From: Hydnum rufescens UP504
Taxonomy: Eukaryota; Basidiomycota; Agaricomycetes; Cantharellales; Hydnaceae
Direction: 5' to 3'
DNA length: 36,704 nucleotides
Assembly (NCBI GenBank): GCA_014904985.1
Contig: MU129223.1
Coordinates: 8,075 to 44,778 of the forward strand
This document shows, one piece after another, positions 1 to 10,149 of this stretch. Below the pieces are notes generated by a model, which searched no databases, was not told the DNA's origin, and worked only from the letters and a program-made list of their open reading frames with translations. Positions within the stretch are counted from its first letter, which is position 1; each line of letters opens with the position of its first letter. The position numbers were made by a program, and so were the translations under genes.

Positions 1-803
1 CACACTCTGTAGACGTGTATGGTGTTCAGTGGAGAATAGGAAGGGATATGGACTAGCTGTAGTCAATGATATATCATTTAGGATGCTTGTAGAAAGGCTT
101 ATACGTCTGTGATGCTTGTAGAAAGGCTTATACGTTGAGTGGGATGCTTATAGAAAGGCTTATACGTCTGGGATGCTTGTGGAAAGGCTTATACATCGTT
201 CGTGTTGTGTTGGTCTGTTTACTGACATTTGTGTATTCTTGTTTATGTTCTCCTGGTCAAAATGCGGATATCTGTGGGTTATAGACTGGTCAGTGCTTGG
301 TTAGTCTTGTTATATGTTTCTTTCTTCTTCAAAACCTGATACGTATTTCGTTATGCTTACTTTTCCTTGGATGTCCAGCAACTCTAACCTTAGGTCCTGC
401 AACTATCCTTGGCTTTAGTGATTCGCATAGAGGGCTACCAGTGGCTTTGTCTCAACAACCTTGAAGATGACTTAGTCCAGATGGCTTATAGAATAGACTG
501 TTCTTTAGAGGCAAGCAGAAAGTTGACAGTGGTTGACAGTAATGATTTCCAGAAGAATATTGTGTGGGGGTACAGGAATCTACCAGCTTTTATACCTTTC
601 TGAAGGTGGCTGTGTTTAAGAAATTGATCCCCCCATGGGTGAGTCATATGTGAGTCATAGGTGAGAACAAAAGAAAAATAACAAGATGATGTAATAATGC
701 GGTCATAGCTGAGTCATTCATAGAGACAAAAGAATCATGACTCCAATGGCTGGAAGTGGTGTGATTTCGCATTTTCTGATACTGGATGTTTTTATCTTCC
801 ACA
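1..803 (-). mobile_element. LTR-like repeat, family A, copy 1 (continues off the window)
   Basis: On the minus strand this begins TGTGGAAGATAAAAAC at 803 and runs off the left edge. It matches the inverse of 27843-29360 over the TATA box region (TATAAAAG on the minus strand near 590-598), the downstream leader and the GGATGCTTGTAGAAAGGCTT motif. Compared with the 27.8 kb copy it lacks most of the U3 part (about 400 bp of tandem modules). It abuts a gypsy B gag fragment at 804-805, so it probably inserted into that gag. I read it as a solo LTR or LTR remnant; no internal domain is visible. The 64-codon open frame at 409-603 lies inside the leader and has no support as a gene. Confidence 0.6.
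81..196. repeat. Four tandem copies of a ~30-bp unit in LTR A leader
   Basis: Units containing GATGCTTGTAGAAAGGCTTA start near 81, 111, 142 and 171. The inverse copy of the same LTR near 29135-29165 has a single unit, so the array expanded in this copy. Confidence 0.85.
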
Positions 804-804
804 G

Positions 805-1095
805 CGCCATTTCCGCTTGTATCTGCATGCTGCGTGCTAGGTCTGCCTGCATTTGTTGCAGCATGCGCAGGAGCATTGTCTCAGTGCTCGAAGTTGACGT
901 GGCGCTGGGAGGGTTTCCCATGTGCGGACCTTGCGTCGAGTTGGGTGGTGTTTGTATCATGGGATACATCGTCCGAGGGGTGATTGGCACCTTGAGGACG
1001 ATTGGAGAGGAGAGGGCGGAAGTGGATTCGACGGTGGCTGTGTTGTTGCGATAGTCGTCGGCGACTGGTTGTGGGTTTTGTCGAGTGGAGGGCAT
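805..1095 (-). pseudogene. Gypsy B gag N-terminus, truncated (copy 1)
   Basis: The minus-strand frame starts MPSTRQNPQPVADDYRNN at 1095 and matches the gag start at 29555. It includes a proline-rich stretch and then MLLRMLQQMQADLARSMQIQ, a likely coiled coil. Coding similarity to the second copy stops at 805, where family A LTR sequence begins. The gene therefore lost everything after about 95 codons. Gag would form the virus-like particle of a Ty3/gypsy retrotransposon; only the N-terminal part is here. The plus-strand open frames over the same bases are shadows. Confidence 0.7.
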
Positions 1096-1137
1096 ATTGA
1101 GTCTTTCAAGGAAGTCGGTTATTTAGATCGAGAATAC

Positions 1138-1593
1138 TGTTAAGGGTTGTACTCGAGGTGAAAGATACGATGACGTAATCGAGACGAATACAAGGAAATG
1201 CCCTTAAGGCGATTGACGAGGGAGTCACAGAGTGGGGATTACGTAAGTCACAAAAGACGAGTATGTACGAGGAAGACCGGCTTCTTGAGACTTAATAGGT
1301 GAAGGTTTTAAGATGAGAGTCGCGAGTGATAACTGAGATCGCAAGAGTGGAATTCAATCGGTTGACAATATATTCTCGATCTTCTCAAGAGCGAGTGTAC
1401 ATCAAGTAACTACTTATCCTATTAGAGATCAAAAGGGTTTTATGGATAAAGGGGTGTTGAATAAAGGAAGGATGTATATAATAGGAATTGCTGAAAGAGG
1501 AAGGCACAATGGCGGCAAGGGTGAAGGTCACGTGATGGCGCGATTGGCTTGGTTATTCGTACGTAAGCGAGGTTATGAGTACGACTCGTAACA
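1138..1593 (-). mobile_element. LTR of gypsy B, copy 1 (456 bp)
   Basis: The sequence starts TGTTAAGGG and ends CTCGTAACA, giving TGTTA..TAACA inverted ends. It is nearly the same length as the LTR at 29598-30050. It lies just upstream (minus orientation) of the gag start at 1095, so it is the 5' LTR. It cuts into the protease frame of gypsy C, whose coding similarity ends near 1594. This copy keeps CpG sites that the 29.6 kb copy has lost. Confidence 0.85.
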
Positions 1594-2208
1594 AAGCTCC
1601 TCAAACGTCTTCACTGGCTCATTTGCTTTGGCTTTTGCAGCCTCTGCCAGCCTCTGGGAAGGGGTGCTCGTTGCTCGGACAATCTCGGAGTGCTCAGTGT
1701 CACTGGGGAAGTAAGCTGCAAAGATGGCATCTCCTTTTTCCAGTGTCAGGGACTCATTAATGTCGTCAGCATCATCCTCCATAGGGGTGGGAGGTGTCCG
1801 GGGTTCTTCCAGTGTCTTCCTGGAGATTCTCCCTCGCCGACGCTCCACGTTCCGCATCTTCCGGATCACTACATGACAGTCAGATGGGCACCGGGTCAGT
1901 GTGACTACCCCGGTTGTCCAGTCAATCTCCGGGTTGTGATGGTGGAGCCATGTGTGCCCTATGATCAGCTTGGTTTTCCCCAGTCCAATCACAGAGAACA
2001 CTACCCGCTCGGAGTGATCATTGATTCGGAGGATGACCTCAACCTCTTCATGGACAGACCCCATTTCATTCAGTGTTCCATCAACATTGTAGACTGGGAT
2101 TGGGCATGCAAGGGGTCGTATGTCTAGACCATTTTCCTTTGCGAAGGTCGGGTCCATGAACATTCCGGTGGCTCCGGAGTCCACTAGGGCCTTTCCGGCA
2201 CAGATCAC
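1594..2208 (-). pseudogene. Gypsy C aspartic protease region, truncated
   Basis: The minus-strand frame contains ALVDSGATGMFMD, the retropepsin catalytic D-S-G-A signature, about ten residues from the start of the open frame. Further on is LIIGHTWLHHHNPEIDW, the conserved LG.PWL..HNP.IDW-like block of Ty3/gypsy proteases. The C-terminal linker SQRLAEAAKAKANEPVKTFEEL runs into the gypsy B LTR at 1593, so reverse transcriptase, RNase H and integrase are missing. The catalytic residues look intact but a stop separates the frame from gag upstream. Role in a live element: cleavage of the Gag-Pol polyprotein. Confidence 0.85.
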
Positions 2209-2223
2209 TCCAGTCCGCGGTGA

Positions 2224-3617
2224 TTAGATTTTCACCTTGATCTCTGTGGCTCGTCTGGGGTCTTCGGAAAGGAGGTGGATAGAAGGGGGGGGGTTGTAGG
2301 CAGGGTCAACCTCAGTTGATATGCTTTCAGATTCATCACTCTCATCGTCGGAGAAAAACATGTCATTTCCAACTCCGTATGTACAGTTTTCGAGAGAGGA
2401 GAATCTGTTGGTCAGGCAGGACACATCCTTCACTGCTGACCATTGGGAAAATCCTGTGGAGGCGATCCCTGAGCTTCTGAGGCATTCTTCGGAGCTGGGA
2501 ACAGTTTCTGTAACTCCTCGCGGATGATTGCTCCAATGTCTTCCGTGGCGTGGATGAATTGTTGTGGCTTCTGTGGGTGGGGGCAGTCACGAGAGATGTG
2601 TCCCAACTCTTGACAGTTATAACACCGTCATGCCTCTCATTTCCGAGTCAAGTCTACATCCATGGGAGTGAATGAAGTCGATGAGGAGGGTGTCGGTGCA
2701 GGAGGGAGTGTGGTCAGTCTAGGAGTGATGGGTGCTGCTGTCTGGGGTTTCTCCGTGGATGTCGGGGGGTTTCTCGGAGTGTATGGGGTTGTACCGGATG
2801 TGGCTTGTCGGAACCGGAGATATAGGTTATCCAGACGCCGTGCTGTGTCCTGCCATCCTCCGAGTGTCTCCAGCAGATCACTGAGGTGCATTTTTTCCAA
2901 CAGTCTTTCATTGAGGCCCCACTGATACGCATCAATCAACGCTTCCTCTCTGAATCCGGTTCGTCCTGCCAAGGCATCAAAGTGTGCAGTGTATTCCTCC
3001 GCAGACATCTTCCCTTGTTTCAGATTCCAGAGTTGGGATCATGCAGTGAACTCCTGGTCCGGTTCTCCGAAAGCACTTTCAAAGGCAACCAGGAACCCTT
3101 CAAAGGTCTCGTATGGATTGTGGGTTTCCAGATCTAGGAAGGAGGTGGAGAGACTTTCCGCCCATGCTCCAGCAGTTCCATCCTTCATCCAGGAGAGTGT
3201 GTACAGGATTTTGTGCAACTCTGTTGGATAGACTCTAGGTTGGAGGGCAATGTTCAGCTGGATGGAGCATAGGAAACTCTCCGTTTTCTTCCGATCGCCA
3301 GAGAATGGTTTGGGGTCAGCTCCCTTGGCCTCGCGAGCAGACTGGGTAGGCGGAGGGTGCTGCTGGAGTGTCTGCTGGACTGCAGCTGACACAAAGCCAG
3401 CGACATGTGTCCCTTGGTTCCGCATGTCATCCAGCTCCTCACAGAGGGCAGCATTTTGTTGTTGGAGTTGGGTGAGGAGGTGTTGGAGGTGGTCGGCGGT
3501 AATGGCTACTGGAGCACCATCAGACATTTCGGAACGAGGAGTGGGAGGGAAATCGGCGATACTAAGCAATCCAGATGGTGGGCTCATGAGAGAGCTTTGG
3601 TCTTCTGTCAGGGCCAT
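2224..3617 (-). pseudogene. Gypsy C gag with CCHC zinc knuckle, broken
   Basis: The minus-strand ATG at 3617 starts MALTEDQSSLMSPPSG and follows a likely primer-binding site and the LTR. The capsid-like region includes PKPFSGDRKKTESFLCSIQL and WAESLSTSFLDLE, typical of Ty3/gypsy Gag. A TGA at about 3039 interrupts it; the frame then continues with WNLKQGKMSAEEYTAHFDAL and LNERLLEKMHLSDL to about 2637. Two more TGA codons precede the zinc knuckle CYNCQELGHISRDC (C-X2-C-X4-H-X4-C) near 2590-2632. A further frame change leads to an acidic stretch (FFSDDESDESES) before the protease. Several stops are TGA, as expected from G-to-A change at TGG codons. Non-functional. Confidence 0.85.
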
Positions 3618-3635
3618 GCTGCGACGAGGGCACCA
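3618..3635 (-). other. Candidate primer-binding site of gypsy C
   Basis: On the minus strand the LTR end TTTACA is followed by TTTGTT and then TGGTGCCCTCGTCGCAGC, immediately before the gag ATG. A primer-binding site begins TGG because it pairs with the CCA end of a tRNA. Which tRNA is involved was not determined. Confidence 0.5.
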
Positions 3636-3641
3636 AACAAA

Positions 3642-4262
3642 TGTAAACACAAATAATTCTGGCTAAGTCCGGTGTAAGTCTGCAAGAATCTGGGCAAGAA
3701 TGAGATAAGGAGGTTAGGGATGTCAGAGGAGCAGTCCAGCAGCCCGGAAGGGACTAGGTGGAAATGAGCACAGCGGTCCTTAAGCTCGTGGAGTCGACTG
3801 GATAATACTCGGAGCTGTAGTCTGGAGTAACAGCAGAAATCCTGAGATTATGTAATATGAATATGGAATACATGAAGGCTGACCTGTAGTCCGGAGTAAC
3901 AGCAGAAATCCTGAGAGACCAAAGCTGGGGTCTCTGGACTTTGCTCTTGGACTACTTATACATGATGACTATACTACGGGGGAGTGATCGCTAAACTGTG
4001 GGTGGTTACAAGGGGGATGGGAACAGGAACAGGAACAGGAACTCGGCCAGGGGGCAAACCGGAAGCAATGGGAAATGAAAGGGAAATGAAACCAAGATAG
4101 GGTTGGATCAGAGTCAAACTGGAATCAAGCCGGAAGCAAAGTGGACTTGGGCGAAGGAACTAAGCAGAGAACTGGACTGGAGGTGGGTGGACAAGGACTG
4201 GAGTGATCCGGAGTGGGCCAGAGTGGACCGGAGTGGACCGGAGTAAGGGACAAACCCTGACA
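3642..4262 (-). mobile_element. 5' LTR of gypsy C (621 bp)
   Basis: On the minus strand this starts TGTCAGGGTT at 4262 and ends GTTTACA at 3642. It matches 35735-36304 closely. A minus-strand TATA-like TATAAGTAG lies near 3950-3960, followed by a small internal palindrome (AGACCCCAGCTTTGGTCTCT). A segment around AGTAACAGCAGAAATCCTGAG is duplicated (about 3826-3845 and 3892-3914), a difference from the second copy. Gag follows directly in the minus direction. Confidence 0.85.
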
Positions 4263-4607
4263 GTGGTACTGAAAATTGATTCAGACCTAGATGTCAAGTA
4301 CTTCCTATTGATCAAACTCCACTCCCTCAATGATATAGGTTTGCAGTGGAAGGCTGATACTGTTGCATTGCCAGGAGCTGATGGTGGCCCAGAATGGGAT
4401 GTGATGCCACAGCTGCCATTGTTACAAAAGGCTAGATCTCGCACCAAGACTGAAGACCTTGTGGAGTTGGTGATAATAGATGGTATGTCAGATAATGCAA
4501 GTTCTGATGATGATGATGGAGGGGAACTGGAGGAGGCACTGTCAGAGGTTGATGCTGTGGTTCTGAATGCCCTTGATCATGTGGACTCCTGGTTTCATGC
4601 TGCATAA
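4263..4607 (+). pseudogene. C-terminal fragment of an unidentified protein
   Basis: An open frame enters from the LTR boundary and ends at a TAA at 4605. It reads VVLKIDSDLDVKYFLLIKLH, then a middle part with WKADTVALPGADGGPEWDV, then a very acidic tail (ASSDDDDGGELEEALSEVD). The frame makes sense only downstream of the LTR, so the 5' part was probably lost or displaced when gypsy C inserted. I do not recognise the family. The acidic C-terminus before a repeat-rich tail could suit a transposase tail, but nothing shows that. Confidence 0.35.
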
Positions 4608-4694
4608 TTTTGTGGTTCTACATTCTGTACTTTGGGTAGATATAAAGAGTCTTTACTTTGGATTGAAGTTGGCTAGTGAAAAATTTGACCAAGT

Positions 4695-4880
4695 TCCTCA
4701 CTAAGTGGGGCCCCAGAGGCCAAAGGGCACCTAAATTTGATGGGGCCCCAATGGGCCAATAGGCCTAAGAATATTGGGGCCCCAGAGGCCTAAAATACCC
4801 AAATTTGGGGCCCAAATCAGTCTACTGCGTGTTTTTTGATATTGTTTTGGGGCCCCATTGGGGCCCCTGGTTTTGTAACC
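4695..4880. repeat. Cluster of GGGGCCCC palindromes
   Basis: At least four GGGGCCCC octamers occur in about 190 bp, with associated AGAGGCC, TGGGCC and AGGCCT motifs and near-mirror blocks (GGGGCCCCAATGGGCC, GGGGCCCCATTGGGGCCCC). It lies between the tail of an unidentified coding frame and a family A LTR fragment. It resembles a subterminal region of a DNA transposon with repeated transposase-binding sites, but no partner end was found. Confidence 0.6.
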
Positions 4881-4944
4881 CTAACTAGGCCCATCCTGTG
4901 ACTCATTTTTGGGCCTATCTTAGGTACTGAAGATGGCTGTCCAG

Positions 4945-5586
4945 GCTGTAGCTTATATACCTTTCTGAAGGTGGCTATGCATGGGGCAAGAACAAAAGAG
5001 TAATAAAGCTATGAGATCATAGTGATGTCATGGGGGAGTCATAGTGGAGTAGAACAAAAGAGAAATAAAGAAATGATGTCATAATGCAGTCATAGCTGAG
5101 TCATCCATAGTTCTGAGCAGATCGGATGTGAACTGATGGAGATATTCATAAAATACTGATGGGTGTTGATTCTGATAGTAATATCATTCTGTAAAGTGCA
5201 GTTTTAATCTGTTCTTCACGTGCTCAGTACCGTTCGATGTGTATTTTTAATATCTTTCTAGACATGGTTGTTTCAAAAGGATTGAATGTGAACTGATGGA
5301 GAAATTCATTTTTTACTGGAAATCCCGGATTTTGATAGTAAAATCAATATGGAGAGTGCAGTTTTGGTCCGTTCAACTTTTGTTTGGTACCGTTAGAAAG
5401 GTGTGAATCGTAGCTTTCCAAGCGTCATATGGGTGTACCTCCCTGATCAAAACTGACAGAGTTATAGAATGAATTTCATTTCCATGCATAGCTGTAATTA
5501 ATTTCGTAATTGGTCATGTGATCATCCAAAGGCTGGAAGTGGTGTGATTTCGTGTTTTCTGATACTGGATGTTTTTATCTTCCACA
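4945..5586 (-). mobile_element. LTR-like repeat, family A, fragment 2
   Basis: Minus orientation. It carries the TATA region (TTATATACC on plus near 4951), the GAGTCATAG direct repeats, the tandem U3 modules and the terminal TGTGGAAGATAAAAAC (minus) ending at 5586. The leader downstream of the TATA box is missing. It is more complete in U3 than copy 1. Confidence 0.7.
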
Positions 5587-7818
5587 CTGTAGGGGCATTA
5601 AAGTAAGGACTTGAAGGACCATGGCTGGAGATTGGATTGAAATTCCTTTGAACTCAGCCCCCAGTTCAGCCGCCTGAAAGGGCACAACATACCCACAGTC
5701 CTGGTAAGCCCACCACCCAGTGCCACTTTGAGGGCTTTCCCAAGATTAAACTGTGTGTCCATCCAATGCTCAACTCTGACACCATGATGCCAGAACTTCA
5801 GCATGTTGACTTACTGTCCTATTTCGACTGTAGGTTCGATCAAATATCACATTGTTGGAGGGATAAATCCCCACCACATAGAATTCATATCACTGCCCAA
5901 CTACCTCCTCAAACAAATCCAATATGTTCAATTCCACCCCTTCTATCCCTTGTCATTCCTTTTATCATTAAATAGCACGGATTCCCTTCTTTCAAAACCA
6001 TGGCCTACTCACTTCTCCTCCACCTTGTATACAAGACAATTATTTGTCCACCTCCAGGTCTTCAACAGACCATCTGATTTTGTATTTACCTTGAGTCCAG
6101 CCAATTGTGGCTTTGGCAATTCAACTTGCCCACTTTATTGATGCTCAATCCAGTCTTCTATGCCATTGCCTCAAGGGCAATATACAAGTTCCAATTATAT
6201 AATAAAGATTGCCTAATCCTTTGGATCCAACTTGCAGATTAGTCACATGTCAAATAGGGGCTATTCCAATACTCTCAAGGAGTATTTCGCAAATATCTCC
6301 CTCATTTTTGATTGGATCGACTCGGCAAAATATCACCCAAAAAGCTACGATTAATACCTATCTATAGGTACCACACACTCGTTTATCGGATGCGAACTGC
6401 ATCCTCCAGATCGATTTTACCTCATGCTCCACACTATCCTTCAGTATTTCGCAAATATCTCCACCAGTTTTGATCCGATTCGTTAGTAACGACCACCCCT
6501 GGAAAGACGCTGAAAATTCGCATCGAATGGTACCAAGGGCAAAACGAGCGGATTAGAACTCGGTTCTCTGTAATTTAGTCTCCCCATGTCTCATTTCACC
6601 TTTACCTCCGCTTTTCTGATTACTAAAGGCAATTATGGTTCCGGAACCCTATGTCCGATGGAGGTTACGTCTAGGGCGACCAGTTCCACTTTTCCCCAAG
6701 GGATTCTGTTCAGTAGGAGAGGAGGAATACCTTGGTTAAGCCATATTTTCCTATTCTGACTTGTTAATTTAATATCTCCTTCAGTTTTGAAACTTTTGAC
6801 TTGATTCCTTTTTCATCATTTTTGCCTTAATCCCACCTTTCCACCAGTTATCATAGCATTTTTCTGTGATGTATATTAAGTGCAGGAGATGCGAATTTCC
6901 ATTGTCTTTCCCCTCACCCCCAGTTTTGAAGGCTTAACAAACTGCCACTGGTCCAAGGGTAAACTCCACAACACAATCACTACTTATCACACTTTTGATA
7001 GGTTCTCAAGAGGAGGACTTAGTGTGTGATCTCATCCCTTCATTCACTGTTTAGATAGTCTCTGTCAAAACAGTACATTTCCCCCATCCAAAGACCATTC
7101 CTTTCAAGGACCTGAACACCTGGATTGATCCCGTGATCCCCTCCTTTTGTCCTCCTTTCCATTTCACAGACTGTAATTGGATTCAACTTCCGTTTCCCAC
7201 TTACAATGTGACAATTTTTTTTTGCTTCTGCCCAGGTTGACCTGAGTTTGGGTGGCTTTGTGACATGTGACACTCAAGTTCGTATGACCTGAGATCCAGA
7301 ATCAGATTCTTGCAGAGCTCCCAACTGCTGATAGCAAACTCTGGACCATCCTTATGCAGCACAATCTATATGCACTGCAGCCCCTCTGAACAAGACCCAG
7401 CATGCAAAAGCTCCAATCCCTCACAGCATGATAAGTGAAGAACCATTATTTAACATGACTGTTGTATTGACACTATCATGGAAGTGTTCTATCATGGAGC
7501 CATTGAAGGCAGTTGTGGGAAGCGGATAAAGAAACCTAATCTGCATCAAAATGATATTGAATGGTAGTCAAGAGCCGGGTGGGACTAGAAATTCTTTTTT
7601 TTCTCATGTAAATTCATTGCAGAGGCCCCTGTAGTATACTATGCACAAAACTGGCCACAGGGACCAAAAAAATGTGATAATTGGCAAAATTACCCCTCTG
7701 GGGCAAATTTTTCGTGTGACACCCCACATTTCTTAGTTCAGGGACCCTTCTGTGATGCATGACAAAGCGGTTCTAAGTTAGGTTCAAGGGGGCATGTGAT
7801 GTGTGACATGAACCTATG
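5587..7818. other. Unassigned 2.2 kb of degenerate sequence
   Basis: No gene is recognised. Two minus-strand frames look protein-like but cannot be named: 5598-5804 (with LKFWHHGVRVEHWMDTQF) and 7040-7273 (with CHIVSGKRKLNPITVCEMER). The stretch 6240-6590 resembles old family A U3 modules in the plus orientation (AAATTCGCATCGAATGGTACC; repeated AGTATTTCGCAAATATCTCC at about 6280 and 6451). The remainder shows nothing I can support. Confidence 0.4.
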
Positions 7819-7826
7819 GTTGAAAT
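7819..7826 (+). repeat. Left target-site duplication of hAT element
   Basis: GTTGAAAT directly before the left end TAGTGTTG; the right copy is GTCAAAAT at 18124-18131 (6 of 8 identical). Eight-base duplications are the hallmark of hAT insertion. Confidence 0.75.
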
Positions 7827-8140
7827 TAGTGTTGTTAAAGACTTGGGCTTGAGCCAGCTTGAGTCTGAGCCAAGTCCATTCTGAGCCAAGTTGAGCCAAG
7901 TCATTTGCTTATTAAGCAAAAGACTCGACTCAACTTTGGATGACTTGGCTTGGGCTTGAAGTTAGCTTGAGCCAGGGCTCAGTATATAATATGCTCAAAT
8001 AGATAGTGTATTTGGCATGGTCAGGAGTTAGGATACTTTGTGTAGAATTACTATAGTACATGGAAGGATTGAGGACCTCTACAGTCCACACTACACCAAT
8101 ACAATCACAAACCCCAATTTTTTTTTCTCTCCTCATACCA

Positions 8141-9515
8141 TGCCAGATCCTAGGAAGCAAGTACCAAGCAATCTGTCTTACTCTGGCACCCCCAAATGGA
8201 AGAAGACATTGGAAATTGATCCTCAGCTCCTCCCACAGACACCACCATGGACAGCAACCACACCTGCCAGATCTGGGGACAGCCCTGCCTCTATTGCACC
8301 ACTGGCTATCCACAGGCACACTGAACAGCAACTAGGTGAGGTGGTCTCTTCCACACAACATATAACCCCAGTCTCCCTATGTCATCAACACATTCAGGGT
8401 GGAGGGACCTCTTCACCTTGGATGCATTGAAACTCTCCCACACTTCATGCCCTGATGAAGGGGCCAAAGCAGCGTACCACAAAGACTGCAGATATAGATT
8501 TTTTCTTTGTGAGATATGAATTAGTACCTGGCCACTGGGGAGCACAGTGCAAGGTTTGCAAGTACACCCAATTTTTTAATCCATTCATATGAGAGCCCAG
8601 AGAATATTTACTTATTGGACAGGTCTCTCCATGATGAGTCCAATGGCACAATGCCTGATGATGGTTGCACCTGGGAGTATGAAAATTCAAGCATGTCCAC
8701 ACTCTGTAATCACATAGAAAAGTATCATCCCAATGAATACATTAAGGCTTGTAATACAAATGGCTGGACTATCAGCATTATGTCTCTTCATGGGAAAACA
8801 TCCCAAGCCAAACCACCATCGATGAAAGAAGCATTTACCTCCAAAGGATTTCTGAACCATCTTGTTCGCTGGATCACAGTGGATGACCAGGTATGCACTT
8901 ACAACCCATGAAAGTGACACACCTGTTCTGACACTGCTCCTCTTCAAAGTCTATGCATGTTATTGAGTGCCCAGAGTTTCAAGAACATCTCCTTTACTTG
9001 AATAGTAGCTTGGCTGAAAAAGATATACCACATTGTATGACAATCCAAAATACCATTATCAAATTATGGCACAAAGAATTTGACAAGCTGAAGGAGATGG
9101 CAGTAAGATTCACATGTGGTTATCCACAACTCATCTACAGTAACTGGTGGATTCAGGCCTCACTTGGAAAAATATCATTCATGGCTGACATATGGTCAGA
9201 CAGCCAGCTCTGCCCATTCTTAGCAATAACAGCACACTGGATACAATGCCAAGATGACAATTCTCTAATGCTTCATGCAGATCTCATAGCCTTCCATTAC
9301 CTTGCAGGGAGTCATGATGGGAAATCCATATGTGCTGCCATGAAGCAAATGCTTGAGCAGGCGAATATCATAAACAAAGTATGTGAGAAATCAAACCTTT
9401 CTGGCCCTTGGTAACTATATCCTCACTAGATCAGATGGTGGACACTTGATAATGCCACAAACAATGACACATTTATGGCTGAGCTCAAAAGAGTCCTGAA
9501 AGCAGAAGGGATCTC
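8141..9515 (+). pseudogene. hAT transposase, N-terminal half (BED finger and start of catalytic core)
   Basis: The first exon-like frame begins MPDPRKQVPSNLSYSG at 8141. The BED zinc finger is split over two stretches: CKVCKYTQFF (about 8549-8580) and STLCNHIEKYHPNEY (about 8696-8740), giving C-X2-C...H-X4-H. The RNase H-like core follows with LGKISFMADIWSD (first catalytic aspartate near 9190), FLAITAHWI and HDGKSICAAMKQML. It then reaches TLDNATNNDTFMAELKRVLK near 9441-9500, with the second conserved aspartate. Coding stops exactly at 9515, where the CACTA element begins, and resumes at 16347. Frame changes occur between the pieces, some of them probably introns. A live protein would cut and paste the hAT element. 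Confidence 0.85.
9512..9515 (+). repeat. Left target-site duplication of CACTA element (TCTC)
   Basis: TCTC precedes the CACTG terminus; TCTC also follows the right terminus at 16347-16350. Confidence 0.65.
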
Positions 9516-10149
9516 CACTGTGGGAAGTGGTCCCATGACTTTTACCTGGTCTGCCCAGGTAAATTTCCACCAACCTGGTTTGCCCAGGGAAACAGCCCCC
9601 TGGATTTGCCCTGGGAGAAATTGGACCCCAGAGCTGTAACAAGATCCCCGGTTTACCTGAGAATTTTCACAGTGAATCTAAATGTGACTTTGGGCAAGGT
9701 GTAGGCACTACATTTTTGCCATACAGACTCCTAGATAAAAACTAAAATTCCTTTTCATCTTCTAAACCATCTCTGTCATCATTCTTGTTGGCAAAGACAG
9801 CTTGGGCAAGATTCCCACTCCTGTCGACAATGGCCCATTGTCGGTCCACTGAACCGTACTGGAAGCACCCAATTACTGATCCAATGGATGCTAGATCCAC
9901 AAAATGTGATGTCACCTCCATTTGAGAATACAAGAGAGGTTCTTTTGATGCATCACCACTGCTGGTCTTGCAGTTGGTAATGTAGGCTAGAAGATATTGC
10001 ATAGCATTCTTGAGACCGAGAACTCAAGATGCAGGAAGAATGCAATCAAGAATGAATTCAAGCCAGCCATAATAAATTCGTTGTATGAGCTCTTCTGGTG
10101 CATGCCTGTGATTGGCATGACAGTCTACTAATACTTCATACTAAGGAAT

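Noticed and set aside
1690..2127. 145-codon plus-strand frame
   Set aside because: Antisense shadow of the gypsy C protease, which has the D-S-G-A motif on minus.
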